A stretch of DNA of 64,000 nucleotides from Ipomoea triloba (lineage: Eukaryota > Streptophyta > Magnoliopsida > Solanales > Convolvulaceae): contig NC_044916.1 of NCBI RefSeq assembly GCF_003576645.1, forward strand, positions 33,483,800-33,547,799, written 5' to 3'. Positions within the stretch are counted from its first letter, which is position 1; each line of letters opens with the position of its first letter. The translations under genes were made by a program, and so were the position numbers. Under the pieces are notes generated by a model, which saw only the letters and a program-made list of their open reading frames with translations, did not search any database and was not told the origin of the DNA. Below, piece after piece: positions 16,843 through 28,159 of the stretch.

Positions 16843-19800
16843 TTTCTACCATGAGGTGCAAAATGCGGTATAAACTGCTCTGCAATATGGTGGGTATCCT
16901 CCAACTCTCCACGAAGAAGGCGTATGACCTGCATTTGTGATTACATTATGGCTAATTCAACACAACATGGTGATAAACAGCAGAATATCTAGGAGGCATG
17001 ATACTTCAAGAACAAAAAAACTTTTAACTTGTAGATATAACTAAGTTAACAGATCCGCGAAGAATATAATAATCATTGATTAATGAAGTCTTCTCAAGGC
17101 ATCATTACTGGTGAAGCGCATACAAGTCTGCTTTTGAAGTAATTTTCAGTAATGAGTGGAAAAAGATGATAATGCATTACCTCTGCCATTGATGGGCGCA
17201 TCTCGGGGTTAGTTTGCACACAAAGGAATGCTGTCCTAGCCATGTGGTATACTTCAAATGGATCATATGAATCTTCAATACGGGGATCAATGAGCTCATG
17301 TAATGCGAGCCGCTCAATCAATGGTATTGCCTTAAATGCAATGAATGGGACCATTATTATCTTAAGTTCACTTTAAAACAAGAAAAAGAAAATAGTTTGA
17401 TCTAAATGTTTAAGCCAGTAGAAGGGAGAGATTCATTGATATACTTGATTAACATAAACTAGGTAGTGGACTAGAAAGAGATGTATTGCTTGCAATCACT
17501 GACTGAAAGAGACAGAGAACATACCCACTGTTTCAGGGATTGTTGGCTGTCATCTCTTGTTGAATCTACGACTTTGCGTCCTGATATCAGTTGAATAAGA
17601 ACAATGCCAAATGAATAGACATCTGTTCTTACTGATACAATACCATTCTCAGCATATTCAGGGGCAAGGTATCTGGAAGGGGAAAAAAAGTGCACTGTCG
17701 GTTGGTTACATCAATAAAAAAGCGATATCATCAAACCTGTGACTTTCGGTGCATCCAAAAAGTATTCAAGTTGGCGACTCACCCCAGTGAGCCAAGAATC
17801 CTGGTTTGTACATTCTCTTCATTTGTCTTCCACTTTGCAAGTCCGAAATCGCCTAGCTATGTAAACCAAAAAAAATCAAAATCACAATCAAAATGTTTTT
17901 AGCCTCCAAACCATGTTCCATTTCTGAAAGGGAGTTACAATTTAATGAAATTTAAAGAAAGTAATTCCGTAAACTTGTTGTATTGACAAAGTTGGACTAG
18001 GCTACCTAAAGGAGATTAGGAGAGTGCAAATCAAGTAGTCTCCTTTCTTTATCAAACTCTATGTCTCATGGAAAGTCATTTTGACTAAAGGACTTGAGTA
18101 ATTACGGAGTATGTAAATTTACCATGGGGACAAAGTCATGAGTGAGAAGTATATTGCCAGGCCTCATATCACGGTGAATTATGGGACTTCCACGGCATTC
18201 TTCATGCAGAAAACGCAAACCTTTAGCAGTTCCAATGGCAATGGAGTATCTTTGATGCCACTCAAGAATGTTCTCTGTGTTATCTGTCAAGACACAACTC
18301 AAATTAAAAAAGAAAAAAGAACATAAAGAATGTCGGAGATGCAATTCCCGTACACCTCTAAAAGTTTCTATGTAAGGTGAGACATATCCTAGATTTTTCA
18401 ATTTTTCTTCAAAGGCATTAATAGTAACTAACATTATGAGTCAGGGACCTTGACAATCCTTAACTTACTTACCAAATAGATGCCATTCAAGAGATTTGTT
18501 GCAGATGTACTCATAGACTAAGATATTCACATTTTCCTTGCAACAGTAGCCTAGCAGCATCACAATATTTTTGTGGCGAGCAAAGCTTAATACGTAAACT
18601 TCGGAATGAAATTCTGAAAATCCTTGGGTACTTGCTTCCTTTCGCACCTTCGCAGCAATTAACTGCCCATCCTTGAGTTGACCTTTATATACATGACCAT
18701 ACCCGCCTTCTCCAAGCAAGTTGTCCTTTGAAAAATCACCTGTTGCCAACTGTATTTCTGAAAAACTGAATCTCATTGAATCGTTGATATACAGCTCTGT
18801 TGTCATCCCACAAGCAGTGCAAAGAATGGGTGCATTAAATGATCTGTGCTGACTAGGCTCTTTTCGTTGTTTTGAAACAACAAGTGAATGGCTTGGATAT
18901 TTGTTTTCCTCTTTGGCATACCTACCTGTTAAAAAGCAATTACTTTCAGAGAAGTGAGAATGAAGAAATATGTGTTCTGTTACTTCTGTAAGATAAGATT
19001 ATTATTAAACCCTTATTATTTTCCCATTTAGGGATCTTAGAAAGGTAAGGTAGTTAGCTAGTTATTTCCAGGTATCTAAGTGCCAATCAGAAAGAGAACA
19101 GTTTATTTGCTGATTTAGGGAACTTATAATGGGATATGCAGTCAGGTATGCAAAGATTATAATTGTTCCAGCATGCTCAATCACATTTTAAAAAAATGCA
19201 AGTTCCTAAGCCAGAAATTGCATATTAGAATAAATTAAATATGCTAACTAACCTGATCTCACTTGCTTAACGCTGGAGCCAAGATCATCTTGCAATGAAA
19301 AACTATTCTCCTGTGAATTATGTGGCAATGACGATTGCAAGTTCTTATTGGGCAAGTCAGAGTTTTCAGTTGAACTGATAGTTGCAGAGTCGCTGTTATG
19401 AGAAGTAACAGACTGCTTGGAGCTTTCAACATTTGAAATAGGTGTCAGAGGGACAGGCTTGGACTTGGACACTGAATGAATATCCTTATATTCTGTGTTT
19501 TCAATATTTGTTATCCTAACATTTCTCCGAACCTCAACAAACAAGTTATCTGCCTGAAGTGCAACCTTGCAAGGTACATGATTAAGGTAAAAATGCAAAT
19601 CCCGCCCAAAGTTCCTGTTAAGAATTGGCACTTCTGTTGGTAAATTATCAATGATATAAAAAAAATTTATACAACCTTTGAATAGAAGACTACAACAAAG
19701 TGCAAAGTTGTGCAACGATACACCACATAAAGACAAAATTGCATTTGGTTTAGTTTTACAAGATTACCTACAAGCTTGATAAAATCAAATGCCATCATAT

Positions 19801-21879
19801 ATTACAAGTTTCTCAAAGGGAAGATGAACCAGTCAGCCAGATCTATCTGGCAATAAAATTTCGGCACACTTTTAATTACAGATGATAAAAGAAAATCAGC
19901 AAAACTTCTAGCAAGTAATATAGGAATTATTCTCAAGTTCCTAGTTGTAATCCCAGCGTGGAGCCGCATATTATGTCCACAAGGAAAACCACTTCAAAAG
20001 ACAGTTGCTTTATTTGATGTGAAGTTAGTTAAGTGTTAAGATCCTGGAAAATGAGTTATTTGGTTTATGGATTTAATTTGGTGTCTCCTTCTTTTTTTTT
20101 TTCTTGGTTAGAGAAATTGGGGGCAGGGGGATGAGGGAAAGTCTGTGTGAGCATAGCACACAAGCCTTGAGCATTGTTCCGTTTTTAGTGTTTTTATTTG
20201 CCTTTCTTCAAGATCTTGATCTTAAGAAATCATTTTGAACTATTCTCGGCCTTAAGAATCTCACAAAAGTAAGCTATGCAAATGACAATAAAGAATTATA
20301 TTATGCATAATTAGTTTGGTGCAACTTATCATAGAGTTTCCATTTCTTCTGTGTGTGTGTGTGTCTGTCTGTCTGTCTGTCCTAGACTCCTAGTTCTAGG
20401 AGTTATACTCTTCAACAGATCACCGTGTTGATAAACAAAGGAAATGACTTGAAAACACATGAAGATCATATCTATAACTCATTAAAAAGAGATGCCAAAA
20501 AAGTAGGGGTCATGTCGTCTTAGCATCTAAGGAACTGTTGAGTGCAGTGAGAATATTTGAGGTGCATGCTTGAAAATACTAAGTGCACAAATAAAATGCA
20601 AACTACAGAAGGTGTCTTATCAGTAAATCTGAAAAGGAATACAAACTACAAAGAATCATATAGATGCATATTCATAAGCAACTTCGAGCTCATCTTTATG
20701 TTTCTTTACTTAAAATGAAATAAAATGCAAATATACTAGATCAAGTGTACAAACAGGTTGATCATATAAATAATACCTATCAAGCACAACCCAAGTCACA
20801 TCAAGAATTTTGACCTCATGTACAATAACCTTCTTTGGAGCCCCAGCAACAATCTTCACTTGAATGTCAACCTAAGCACAAAAGACAAACTATAGATACA
20901 AAGGAAAAGAATATTCAAATGAGATAACTAAAAACAACAGCTTAGCAATTTAGAGGTTTCAAGAGAAATCAAGCTATCTGCTGTCAACTGCTGAGGGAAT
21001 AGAACTCATGTCATCATATTCCTTCATACCATGGTAAGTGTTTTAATTTACAGCAGTCAACTCAAGAACTATCTGTTCTTGTTATTTTATTATGAAAACA
21101 GCTCATTAATGTTACCATTCTAAATAGCAGGTCATTCTAAGCTTTTTTTTCCTAAATAGTAGTGATCTATTTATCCTTTATGTAACAATCACGAGGACTA
21201 AGTGTGTGTGTATTACCCCCAAACTTTCACATTCTTCTGCACTTTGCATGAGCATGTTCACATATAGGTCCGCCTTCTTTGCAACCTCTTCTTCCATGGC
21301 ACGAAGGGGTGCTCCAAACATTGACTCTGTGTTCACCACTTGTAGATGATAACCCACTGCAAAAACATTCTTAATGCATCTTTATATGAAGAACCAGAAA
21401 ATGCATGAAAAATCAAAATTCATTGAAAATTAAACCTGTTTACAAAATGATTTCCTATTGCATAGAAACAGAACATGCATGAAACATCAAAATAAAGTTA
21501 TCCCCCAAAACATGTACATTTATTTGACTTTGCACTCAAAACTGGTAGAAATTCATTACTAATAATTTAATTTAATCTCCACATAACAAAATCAAAGGAA
21601 AACCTAGAGCTAGAGGAACAAATTGGGAAGATACTCACTAGGGTGGAGCACTTTATGCAGCACACCAAGCACAACAATGGTGTCACCTGGATGAAGAATG
21701 TCACCCCTCATCCTAATATCCCTGATAGTTTGATAGAATTCATTTTCACTGCGATCTTTAGTTGCATCATAAGCGATCACAACTGTCCCGGGAATAAGAC
21801 TGTTCCTAACCCTAGCCACTGGTTGCAGCACCAATGGAGTAACTCTATTCACGCTATTGCCGCGCTTATCCTTATCCAT
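16836..21879 (-). CDS. Protein kinase with N-terminal USP-like domain
   Basis: Receptor-like cytoplasmic kinase of the plant group annotated as 'protein kinase with adenine nucleotide alpha hydrolase-like domain' or SELMODRAFT-type 'inactive kinase'. Exons are 21879-21639, 21356-21217, 20871-20777, 19614-19253, 18925-18473, 18283-18123, 17856-17783, 17672-17525, 17330-17181 and 16928-16836. All junctions are GT/AG and give 638 aa. The start MDKDKRGN has a good ACCATGG context. An in-frame upstream ATG at 21993 is possible but lies in leader-like sequence. Residues 1-160 are USP-like ([21 protein letters not shown]). A Ser/Asn-rich linker covers about 200-280, followed by CTACG (a CxxC pair) at 315-319. 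The kinase domain at about 345-620 has GEGGYG (351-356), K372, HRD (467-469) followed by MRPGN rather than LKPxN, DFG (487-489) and LAPEY. The residues needed for catalysis are visible, so calling it inactive is doubtful. There is no signal peptide or TM segment. The last residues and stop lie in a TIR repeat. Confidence 0.88.
20351..20381. repeat. (GT)n/(CTGT)n microsatellite in kinase intron 3
   Basis: GTGTGTGTGTGT followed by CTGTCTGTCTGTCTGT within the 1.16 kb intron between exons 3 and 4. Confidence 0.9.
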
Positions 21880-22423
21880 GGTAATGAAATTAGCTTCTCG
21901 AACAACCTCAGCTCCTAAAACACACACCGCTCTGTGATATCGAGCTATGAGAGTGAAGATCAGAAGAGCAGAAAACAGATATAAAGAGATCAAAAACCGA
22001 AGAGTTAAGCAGAAGCAGCATTTTTTGTTTGCTCAGAGATAGTTTCCACAAGAGCGAGTGGAATATTTGGAGGATATTAGGAGGATATACTGATGGATAT
22101 TCTAATGTGGAACGACGCGGAGGGACGAGTGTGCCGGCCATGGATAACGGGATAGTGAGTGCCTCTGAAACTCCGCCATGAAAATATCTTAAGGAACTGA
22201 AGAAAATACAAAGATCTGTCATCCGTACGTGTGTGTACCAAATACCAATGCTCATGCAACATCACCCAGCTTAGTTCATTTCACGTATCAACAAAAAGTT
22301 CGATTCTGGAAAGGCACCAAATGGGTTTAATATGATTTTTGTATATCACCAGTTTAATTATTGTTAAACTCCGTTCTTTGTGATTGTTAGTTTACAGCGG
22401 CTAAAAGAATTATCAAAATAGGC
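21880..22423 (-). promoter_or_regulatory. Leader and promoter region of the kinase gene
   Basis: The minus-strand sequence upstream of the start codon contains GTGTTTTAG just before the coding start context, which could be the acceptor of a leader intron. Small frames in it (for example 22255-21908) have no protein-like features. The region ends at the target duplication of the Pack-MULE. Confidence 0.35.
22414..22423. repeat. 10 bp target-site duplication, left
   Basis: CAAAATAGGC directly precedes the left terminal inverted repeat of the MULE. An identical copy sits at 23714-23723 immediately after the right one. Confidence 0.9.
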
Positions 22424-22673
22424 GAGTTAATACCTCCAATGGTCCTCTGACTATTAGCGATATACCAGTGGTGGTCCGTCGTCTTTAAAACGACCAGGAT
22501 TTGTCTTCTATCTTTTCCAAAATAACCACCCATAGTCCTCTCGTAGAAACGGTGTCAAACTGACGTTAAAAATGAGGGCAAAATGGTCATTTCCATGTAT
22601 TTGATGTTTACGTTCAAATTTTTCAGTTGAGAGCGTCATTTTTCCCCAATTGTCAGCCCTAAGCTCAAGTTCT

Positions 22674-23065
22674 TCAAGTTGTCTCGCCAATGGAGGCTTC
22701 GTATGAGGAATACTTTTTAACGCGCAAGGAAATGAGGATGCTGGAAAAGATACCAAGAATCAGAAAGAACCAGACCTGAGATTTTTGTGACCCGGATGCA
22801 GAAGCCACAGCAGCACCAGCAAGACTACCAATCGACGTGTTCTGCAAGATCATAGGCATAGGCAGGCAGCCATCCAATTGCCGTAGGTAGAAGAAAATCC
22901 AAAAGGAACCTGACTCTTGTTGCCGCTAGTGCATAGTTGATGATGTAAGAGGGTATAGGTGAGAAGCGAGCCAGAAGAACAAACTTCCATCCATCCCGCT
23001 CAACTCCCCTAGAAAGCACATTAAAGTATTTTTCTGGCTTTCCTGGCGGCGAGCTCAGTGCTCCG
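22674..23065 (-). pseudogene. Captured fragment of SNARE-associated Golgi (TVP38/TMEM64) protein
   Basis: Minus-strand translation gives PGKPEKYFNV, then GWKFVLLARFSPIPSYIINY, ALAATRVRFLLDFLLPTAIG, and in a second frame MILQNTSIGSLAGAAVASAS plus FLILGIFSSILISLRVKKYSS to a stop. This is the C-terminal part of a plant membrane protein of the SNARE-associated Golgi / DedA-like family. The frame is broken near 22850-22870, where a 10 bp partial repeat (GCCTGCCTAT before GCCTATGATC) was inserted. No intron is evident within the fragment. It lies wholly inside the MULE, so it is a transduplicated copy and not the native gene. Confidence 0.75.
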
Positions 23066-23199
23066 GTGAGTTTTTTTTTGGGTTTTCAAATTTGTTGTGA
23101 AATGAAGAGATTTTTAAGAGTGGTGTTTTTATAGGCAGATGATTTGGATAGCCTTGAATGGTTGTCTCATTTCGTGGAAGAAGACTCGTTTTCCGGTTA

Positions 23200-23520
23200 C
23201 TCTCTCTAACATACCCCACCGGAAAACTGCCGACGCGTCGCCGCTGGAAAACAAGATCCAGGTTCAAGCTGAAATTTCGGTACCCCGGTCCAGACCGAAG
23301 CTAGAAGCAAACGCGCCAGAACCGGCGTCCGAGCTCGGCTGAGTGGTTTGCCGTCGCTGACCGAGTCGTCCACCTCGTCCTCTTCGTCGACGTCGTCCCC
23401 TCCACACCCATTTTTGACAGCCGAGTCGTTGATAGGGATACCGCCGGCGAAGAAACAGAAAAAGAAAATGACCAAGACCGCTGCTGCCGCCGACGATTCT
23501 GCATCTTCATCCCTATCAGC
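23200..23520 (-). pseudogene. GC-rich captured segment, possible first exon
   Basis: Unlike the surrounding AT-rich DNA, this part of the MULE interior is GC-rich and open on the minus strand in two frames. One frame gives a hydrophobic stretch (SAAAAVLVIFFFCFFAGG) followed by an acidic stretch (DDVDEEDEVDD), which would fit the N-terminus of a membrane protein. Whether it comes from the same parent as the TVP38-like fragment or from a second gene cannot be told here. Confidence 0.4.
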
Positions 23521-23713
23521 TTAATTAAGGATGAACTAAATGAAAATGTCATGTTTGCCCTCAACAATTAACGTTCACTTGACACCCAACCTAACGGAGG
23601 ACTACGGGTGGTTATTTTGAAAAAGATAGAGGACGATTCCTGGTCGTTTAAAAGACTAGGGACCACCGCTGGTATATTGCTAATACACAGAGGACCAATG
23701 GAGGTATTAACTC

Positions 23714-23723
23714 CAAAATAGGC
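23714..23723. repeat. 10 bp target-site duplication, right
   Basis: CAAAATAGGC, identical to 22414-22423, directly follows the right terminal inverted repeat. Confidence 0.9.
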
Positions 23724-24769
23724 TATTAAACTACAGGTGAACTTACAGTATGATTATTTAACTCAAAAGAAATACAATTTGATCACAGCTCAAAATAATG
23801 CAATTAAATCAAAAGTGATATTTTTTTTAATTCTCCCAACTTAAAATAATTTAATTAAATCGAAAGTGACATGTTTTTCAATTCTCCTTCATCTCTGATC
23901 AGAGACAAAGAGATAGTCTTCGTCTCCAGCTTGAAGACGAATAAACCTCTTTGTTTTCTGGCCAAAACAAAGGCGGGTAGATGGTTGAGTTTTTCTTTTA
24001 AAAAAAAAAATAATAAAAAAAATTATTTGAAATAATCATAAAAACATGTTACTTTTTGATTTATTTGCATGATTTTAGGCCATTTATTAAATTGAATAGT
24101 CTAATTAAAATCTTACATGTTATTCAATAACTTATTTCACCTTATTCATTGGTCCCCTAACTTTATCCCAAATACAATTGTGACTCATCATAACTTTTCA
24201 TATTTTTGAAATTCCCCATAATATCTTTTACTTTTTAGTTGTCATTGTGGGTCAACCCCGTTAGTCCTTTTTTTTTTTTTAAAGATATACGTATTTGTAA
24301 AAATAAAAAAATAAAAATCAAATAACTAAATAAACCTAATACTACAACAATAGAACATATTACATAACATGATAACAAGTCCAATACTTCAATACAAAAT
24401 TACATAACCACAAATTCATAAGTCGAAGATATAACAGTACAAATTCAATACAATGTACATAGTTACATTGTCGAAATTATAAAAATCTAACAAGTAATAA
24501 CAAAAGTCTGAAAGCTAGAAATATTGTGGATATATGAGACAAAAGGTGCACGTCTCCATCACTCCATGAAATAGAGAAACATTCATGTGATGATTAAATT
24601 GTCAAAAATACAAGGCATAAGGCTTGCACTACTCATACACAGGGTAAGGGTATGAGCAAAAGATAAGGACCAAGGAATAATTTACAATTGAATGACCCAC
24701 AAGTTCCATTTGGGAATTGGTCTTGAGGTGTGCAAGACTCATATGGTCCTTCCTTTCAGTTTCTTCATG
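23724..24769. other. AT-rich intergenic DNA
   Basis: No supported gene. Holds several homopolymer tracts; its right end borders the RPB9 duplication unit. Confidence 0.5.
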
Positions 24770-25279
24770 GAAATTGATATGATTTGGCTAATAAACATTA
24801 ATGCATAATGGTGAATAACAATATACTCATCCTCCCGTGTTAAAACTCTCAAGTCTGCAATGTGCCACTGTCTTGTGAAGATAAACACTTGAATCAAACA
24901 AGGAAAAATGAGAATATAATGAAAATACACAACATGCTTTGTACACAAATGAAAATGAGTGGTGAGAAGAATTTGTAGTAACAAATTAAACTTGCTAGAA
25001 ACATGAAGCTGTCTGTTTATTTTCTCACAAGATGGTCTCAATATCACAATGTCACAAAGTCTCCACCTCTAGGGTGGTATAAAAAGAGAGATCATAAAAA
25101 TGCCCAATGCATCACCACAGCTAAGTTGTTAATCACAAGTAATGCAAATAGTTATCTCTAAATAACTATTTATTAGTTTATAAACAACTATGTAGTATTT
25201 AATAATTTATTAATATCTAAATTGCGTAATATAATAAAATAAGACTTCTTAAATAATCATGAACCCAGCATGCATCATG

Positions 25280-26116
25280 TTAGTCCCTCCATCTGTGGAG
25301 ACAGTTGGGGTTGCAGCAGACAAAAAACAGAGTTATTGCTTCTTCTCCCCTAGAAGCAGCCTGCACATACATCCAAGGAATATAAGCACAGTTAATAAAA
25401 CATATGATTTTTTAAGATTCCATAATAGCTGACTAGTCCTGATCAGAACCAAGGAAATAGCATAAACCAGGTTACAAAAATAAGGACCTGAAAGAATACA
25501 GCCTCTCCATGACCACATTCAGCACAACGCACTGATTTTGTACGAGGGAGCGTTGGATCTGCAGTTACATCCTCTAAGACTTGTGTGCGCTCACCAACAG
25601 AATGTAATATCTTATTTTTGTAGACACAGTTCTTATCAGCTACCTCCTGTCAAGTATTAAGCTTAGCAACGAATTGAAGACTAAAGCCAGAGGGCAGAAG
25701 AATATAAAACAAAGTGGCATTGACAAAGTGTTCATAATCAGTAGCAGCATTGTTTGCAACCTTTACAAAAGGTTCGCTTCTAAGAATCACATGATTAAAT
25801 ATAAATACATATATATACTAGACAATAAATGGCAAGGAATTTAGAGTTACAGAAAAAAAGTTATTTAAGAGTTAATATGTATCCACGCTAAACCTAATAT
25901 TATTCACCAGAGAGAAACGGACTCAAATATAGATCGGTACCTGGTGATCACAATTGCGACATGCATAGAGGAGGATCTTCCGAGGTTTGTCTTCCTTTGG
26001 GTACAGAATGTTGTTGCTGCACCAACAGAGTCAGGTGAACACTCATGCTTACAGAAGAAAAACATGAAAGAATTCGAAAAAACTAACCATTCACAGCAAA
26101 ACTTCATAGTACTCAT
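25280..26116 (-). CDS. NRPB9: RNA polymerase II subunit RPB9, copy A
   Basis: Small zinc-ribbon subunit of RNA polymerase II (in plants also of Pol IV/V) at the jaw of the enzyme, acting in start selection, elongation fidelity and transcript cleavage. Exons are 26116-26088, 26016-25941, 25646-25488 and 25360-25280. GT/AG borders give 114 aa, the usual plant length. It starts [10 protein letters not shown]. The first zinc ribbon uses C7, C10, C29 and C32 (YACRNC). The second uses C76/C79 (RCAEC) and the C-terminal [18 protein letters not shown] is a family hallmark. Compared with the plant consensus the segment after VYKN ([12 protein letters not shown]) is altered, as is the tail (CLHRWRD). 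Copy B lies upstream in the same orientation. Confidence 0.92.
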
Positions 26117-26133
26117 TTTTGCCTTTGTTCCTG

Positions 26134-26183
26134 TTCCTGAATCGCTTTTGGTTCGCGGTTCCTGAATCGCTTTTGGTTCGCGG
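26134..26183. repeat. 25 bp tandem repeat in leader of RPB9 copy A
   Basis: TTCCTGAATCGCTTTTGGTT plus CGCGG occurs twice head to tail just upstream of the start codon (minus strand). Copy B has a single diverged version near 28030, so the doubling is specific to copy A. Confidence 0.85.
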
Positions 26184-26261
26184 GATCACCAGATCAATGA
26201 ATTATATTGGTGAAGGGAGAATGGAGCGTACGGGACACTGATAGCATTTATATACTAATAC

Positions 26262-26450
26262 TAATGGTTAGGGAAATAGGGCAATTTATATCCCGGACTA
26301 GGGTACAAAGTATTCTGTGGACTCTGGTCCAATATACAGAATTTGACTTTATAAAGTACAGAGTTTATGTTCATAATGCACATAATTATATAGCTGAGAA
26401 TGCAAACACTTAACATAATACAGATACACATAAACACGATATTACATACA
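26262..26450 (-). repeat. Dispersed repeat copy Y
   Basis: Contains GACTAGGGTACAAAG, GGACTCTGGTCC and TTCATAATGCACATAATT words also seen at 55925-56275. It lies directly upstream of RPB9 copy A at the duplication border, where units A and B stop matching. Confidence 0.4.
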
Positions 26451-26499
26451 TATCATGATTATGCTAATAGTTTCATTTCAAAATGTTAAATTTATGTTA

Positions 26500-28155
26500 A
26501 ATTGATATGATTTGGCTAATAAACATTAATGCATAATGGTGAATAACAATATACTCCTCATCACGTGTTAAAACTCCCACGTCTGCAATGTGCCTCTTTC
26601 TTGTGAATATAAACACTTGAATCAAACAAGGAAAAATGAGAATATAATGAAAATACACAATATGCTTTGTACACAAATGAAAATGAGTGGTGAGAAGAAT
26701 TTGTAGTATCAAAGATTGCTAGAAACATGAAGTTTATTTTCTCACAAGATGGTCTCAATGTCACAAAGTCTCCACCTCTAGGGTGGAATACAAAGAGAGT
26801 AGATCATAGAAATGCCCAATGCATCACAGCTAATTAAGTTGTTAATCTTTAAATACTCCGTAACTATTTAGTAATAATCTATTAATATCTAAATTGTGTA
26901 ATATAATAAAATAACACTTCCTAAATATTCATGGCCCCAGCATGTATCATGTTAGTCCCTCCACTTGTGGCCACAGTTGAGGTTGCAGCAGACAAAAAAC
27001 ATAGCCATTCCTTCTCCCCTAGTAGTTGCCTGCGCATACATCCAAAGAATATGAGCACATCATAGTTAATAAAACTAGTAGTGAGTAGATTATTATTATA
27101 ACAATAGTTTAGTACATAAATAGTAGTTCATCACATCACTGCTTGAAACATACATATGAATGGTATGAGCATTTTTTTTTTCAGTTTATTACATCTAATT
27201 GACAAGAGTGACCAAGATATCATCATAAACAAGCAAAACTCACAAAATATAATAGCCCCTTTATACAAAAACATATCTTACTCACAAAAATAGCCCCTAC
27301 AGGCAGAACAACAATGGAGTGAAAGCCAGGTATGGTAGAATAACTAAGATTAAGATTCCACAATAGCTTACTAGTCCTGATCAGAACCAAGTAAAAGCAC
27401 ATGGCCTGGAGATTTAAACAATTTTGAGCACTCAAATCATAAAACGGGGTTACAAAAATAAGGACCTGGAAGAATACAGCCTCTCCATGACCACATTCAG
27501 CACAACGCACAGCTTTTGTACGAGGGAGCGTTGGATCTTCAGTTACATCCTGCAAGACTTGTGTGAGCTCATCAACTGAATGTTCTACTACATTTCTGTA
27601 GACATAGTTGTTATCAGCTACCTCCTGTCAAGTATATATTAATCAGGAGTATTACAATGAAACTAGAGTTAAGCAACGTAACGAGCTAGTAAGATCAACA
27701 CAATATAAATAAGACTAAAGCCATTATATATATACCAGACGAGAAATGGCAAGGAATTTAGAGTTACAGAAAAATGCTATTGAATTGGTGGATAAATGTT
27801 CTCTTCAGTCTTTTAAGCTATACCTGGTGATCACAATTGCGACATGCATAGAGGAGGATCTTCCTAGCTTTGTCTTCCTTTGGGTACAGAATGTTGTTGC
27901 TGCACCAACAGATCAGAGTCGAGTGAACACTCATGCATGCTTACATAAGAAAAAGATGAAATAATTCAAGAAACTAACCATTCACAGCAAAACTTCACAG
28001 TACTCATTTTTGGAAAGTCTTTGTTCCTATTCCTGAATCGCCTTTGGTTCAATTCTTGCTTCGCTGCTAATACGCGGGAGATGAATTATATTGGTGAAGG
28101 AATACTGGAACGAGTGGAGTGCGGGACATAATGGCATTTATATATATACTAATGG
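26500..28155. repeat. RPB9 tandem duplication, unit B
   Basis: Direct repeat of unit A, beginning AAATTGATATGATTTGGCTAA and ending near ATATACTAATGG at 28155. The 5' breakpoint is sharp: after that word unit A continues with the dispersed repeat, unit B with a zf-RVT fragment. Confidence 0.8.
26952..28007 (-). CDS. NRPB9: RNA polymerase II subunit RPB9, copy B (diverged)
   Basis: Second tandem RPB9 gene. Exons are 28007-27979, 27899-27824, 27624-27466 and 27029-26952; GT/AG borders give 113 aa. All eight zinc-ligand cysteines remain (C7, C10, C29, C32, the RCAEC pair, CCNLNC). It differs from copy A at about twenty positions, including M4V, C42Y, GER to DEL in the HSVxExTQ segment, P to L in the last ribbon, and loss of one codon in RGEExxxLFF. 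The frame is open and the splice sites are normal, so it may be expressed, but the changes at conserved sites suggest relaxed constraint or a specialised role. Copy A is the better candidate for the main gene. Confidence 0.85.
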
Positions 28156-28159
28156 ACAG

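Larger units (their letters stand above)
22424..23713. mobile_element. Pack-MULE (Mutator-like element with captured gene)
   Basis: A 1290 bp element with long terminal inverted repeats (about 160 bp each, roughly 22424-22590 and 23545-23713). Both ends start GAGTTAATACCTCC and share blocks such as ATATACCAG, AACGACCAGGA and AAAATAACCACCC. It is flanked by a perfect 10 bp direct repeat, within the usual 8-11 bp range of Mutator-like transposons. No transposase is encoded. The interior is GC-rich compared with its surroundings and contains a pseudogene fragment (listed separately), which is how Pack-MULEs are defined. It sits between the 5' end of the kinase gene and the RPB9 pair. Confidence 0.85.
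24770..26270. repeat. RPB9 tandem duplication, unit A
   Basis: The stretch from GAAATTGATATGATTTGG (about 24768) through the RPB9 exons to the upstream ATTTATATACTAATACTAATGG (about 26270) is repeated in the same orientation at about 26500-28155. Similarity covers introns and flanks as well as exons, so this is a segmental tandem duplication and not a retrocopy. Confidence 0.8.
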
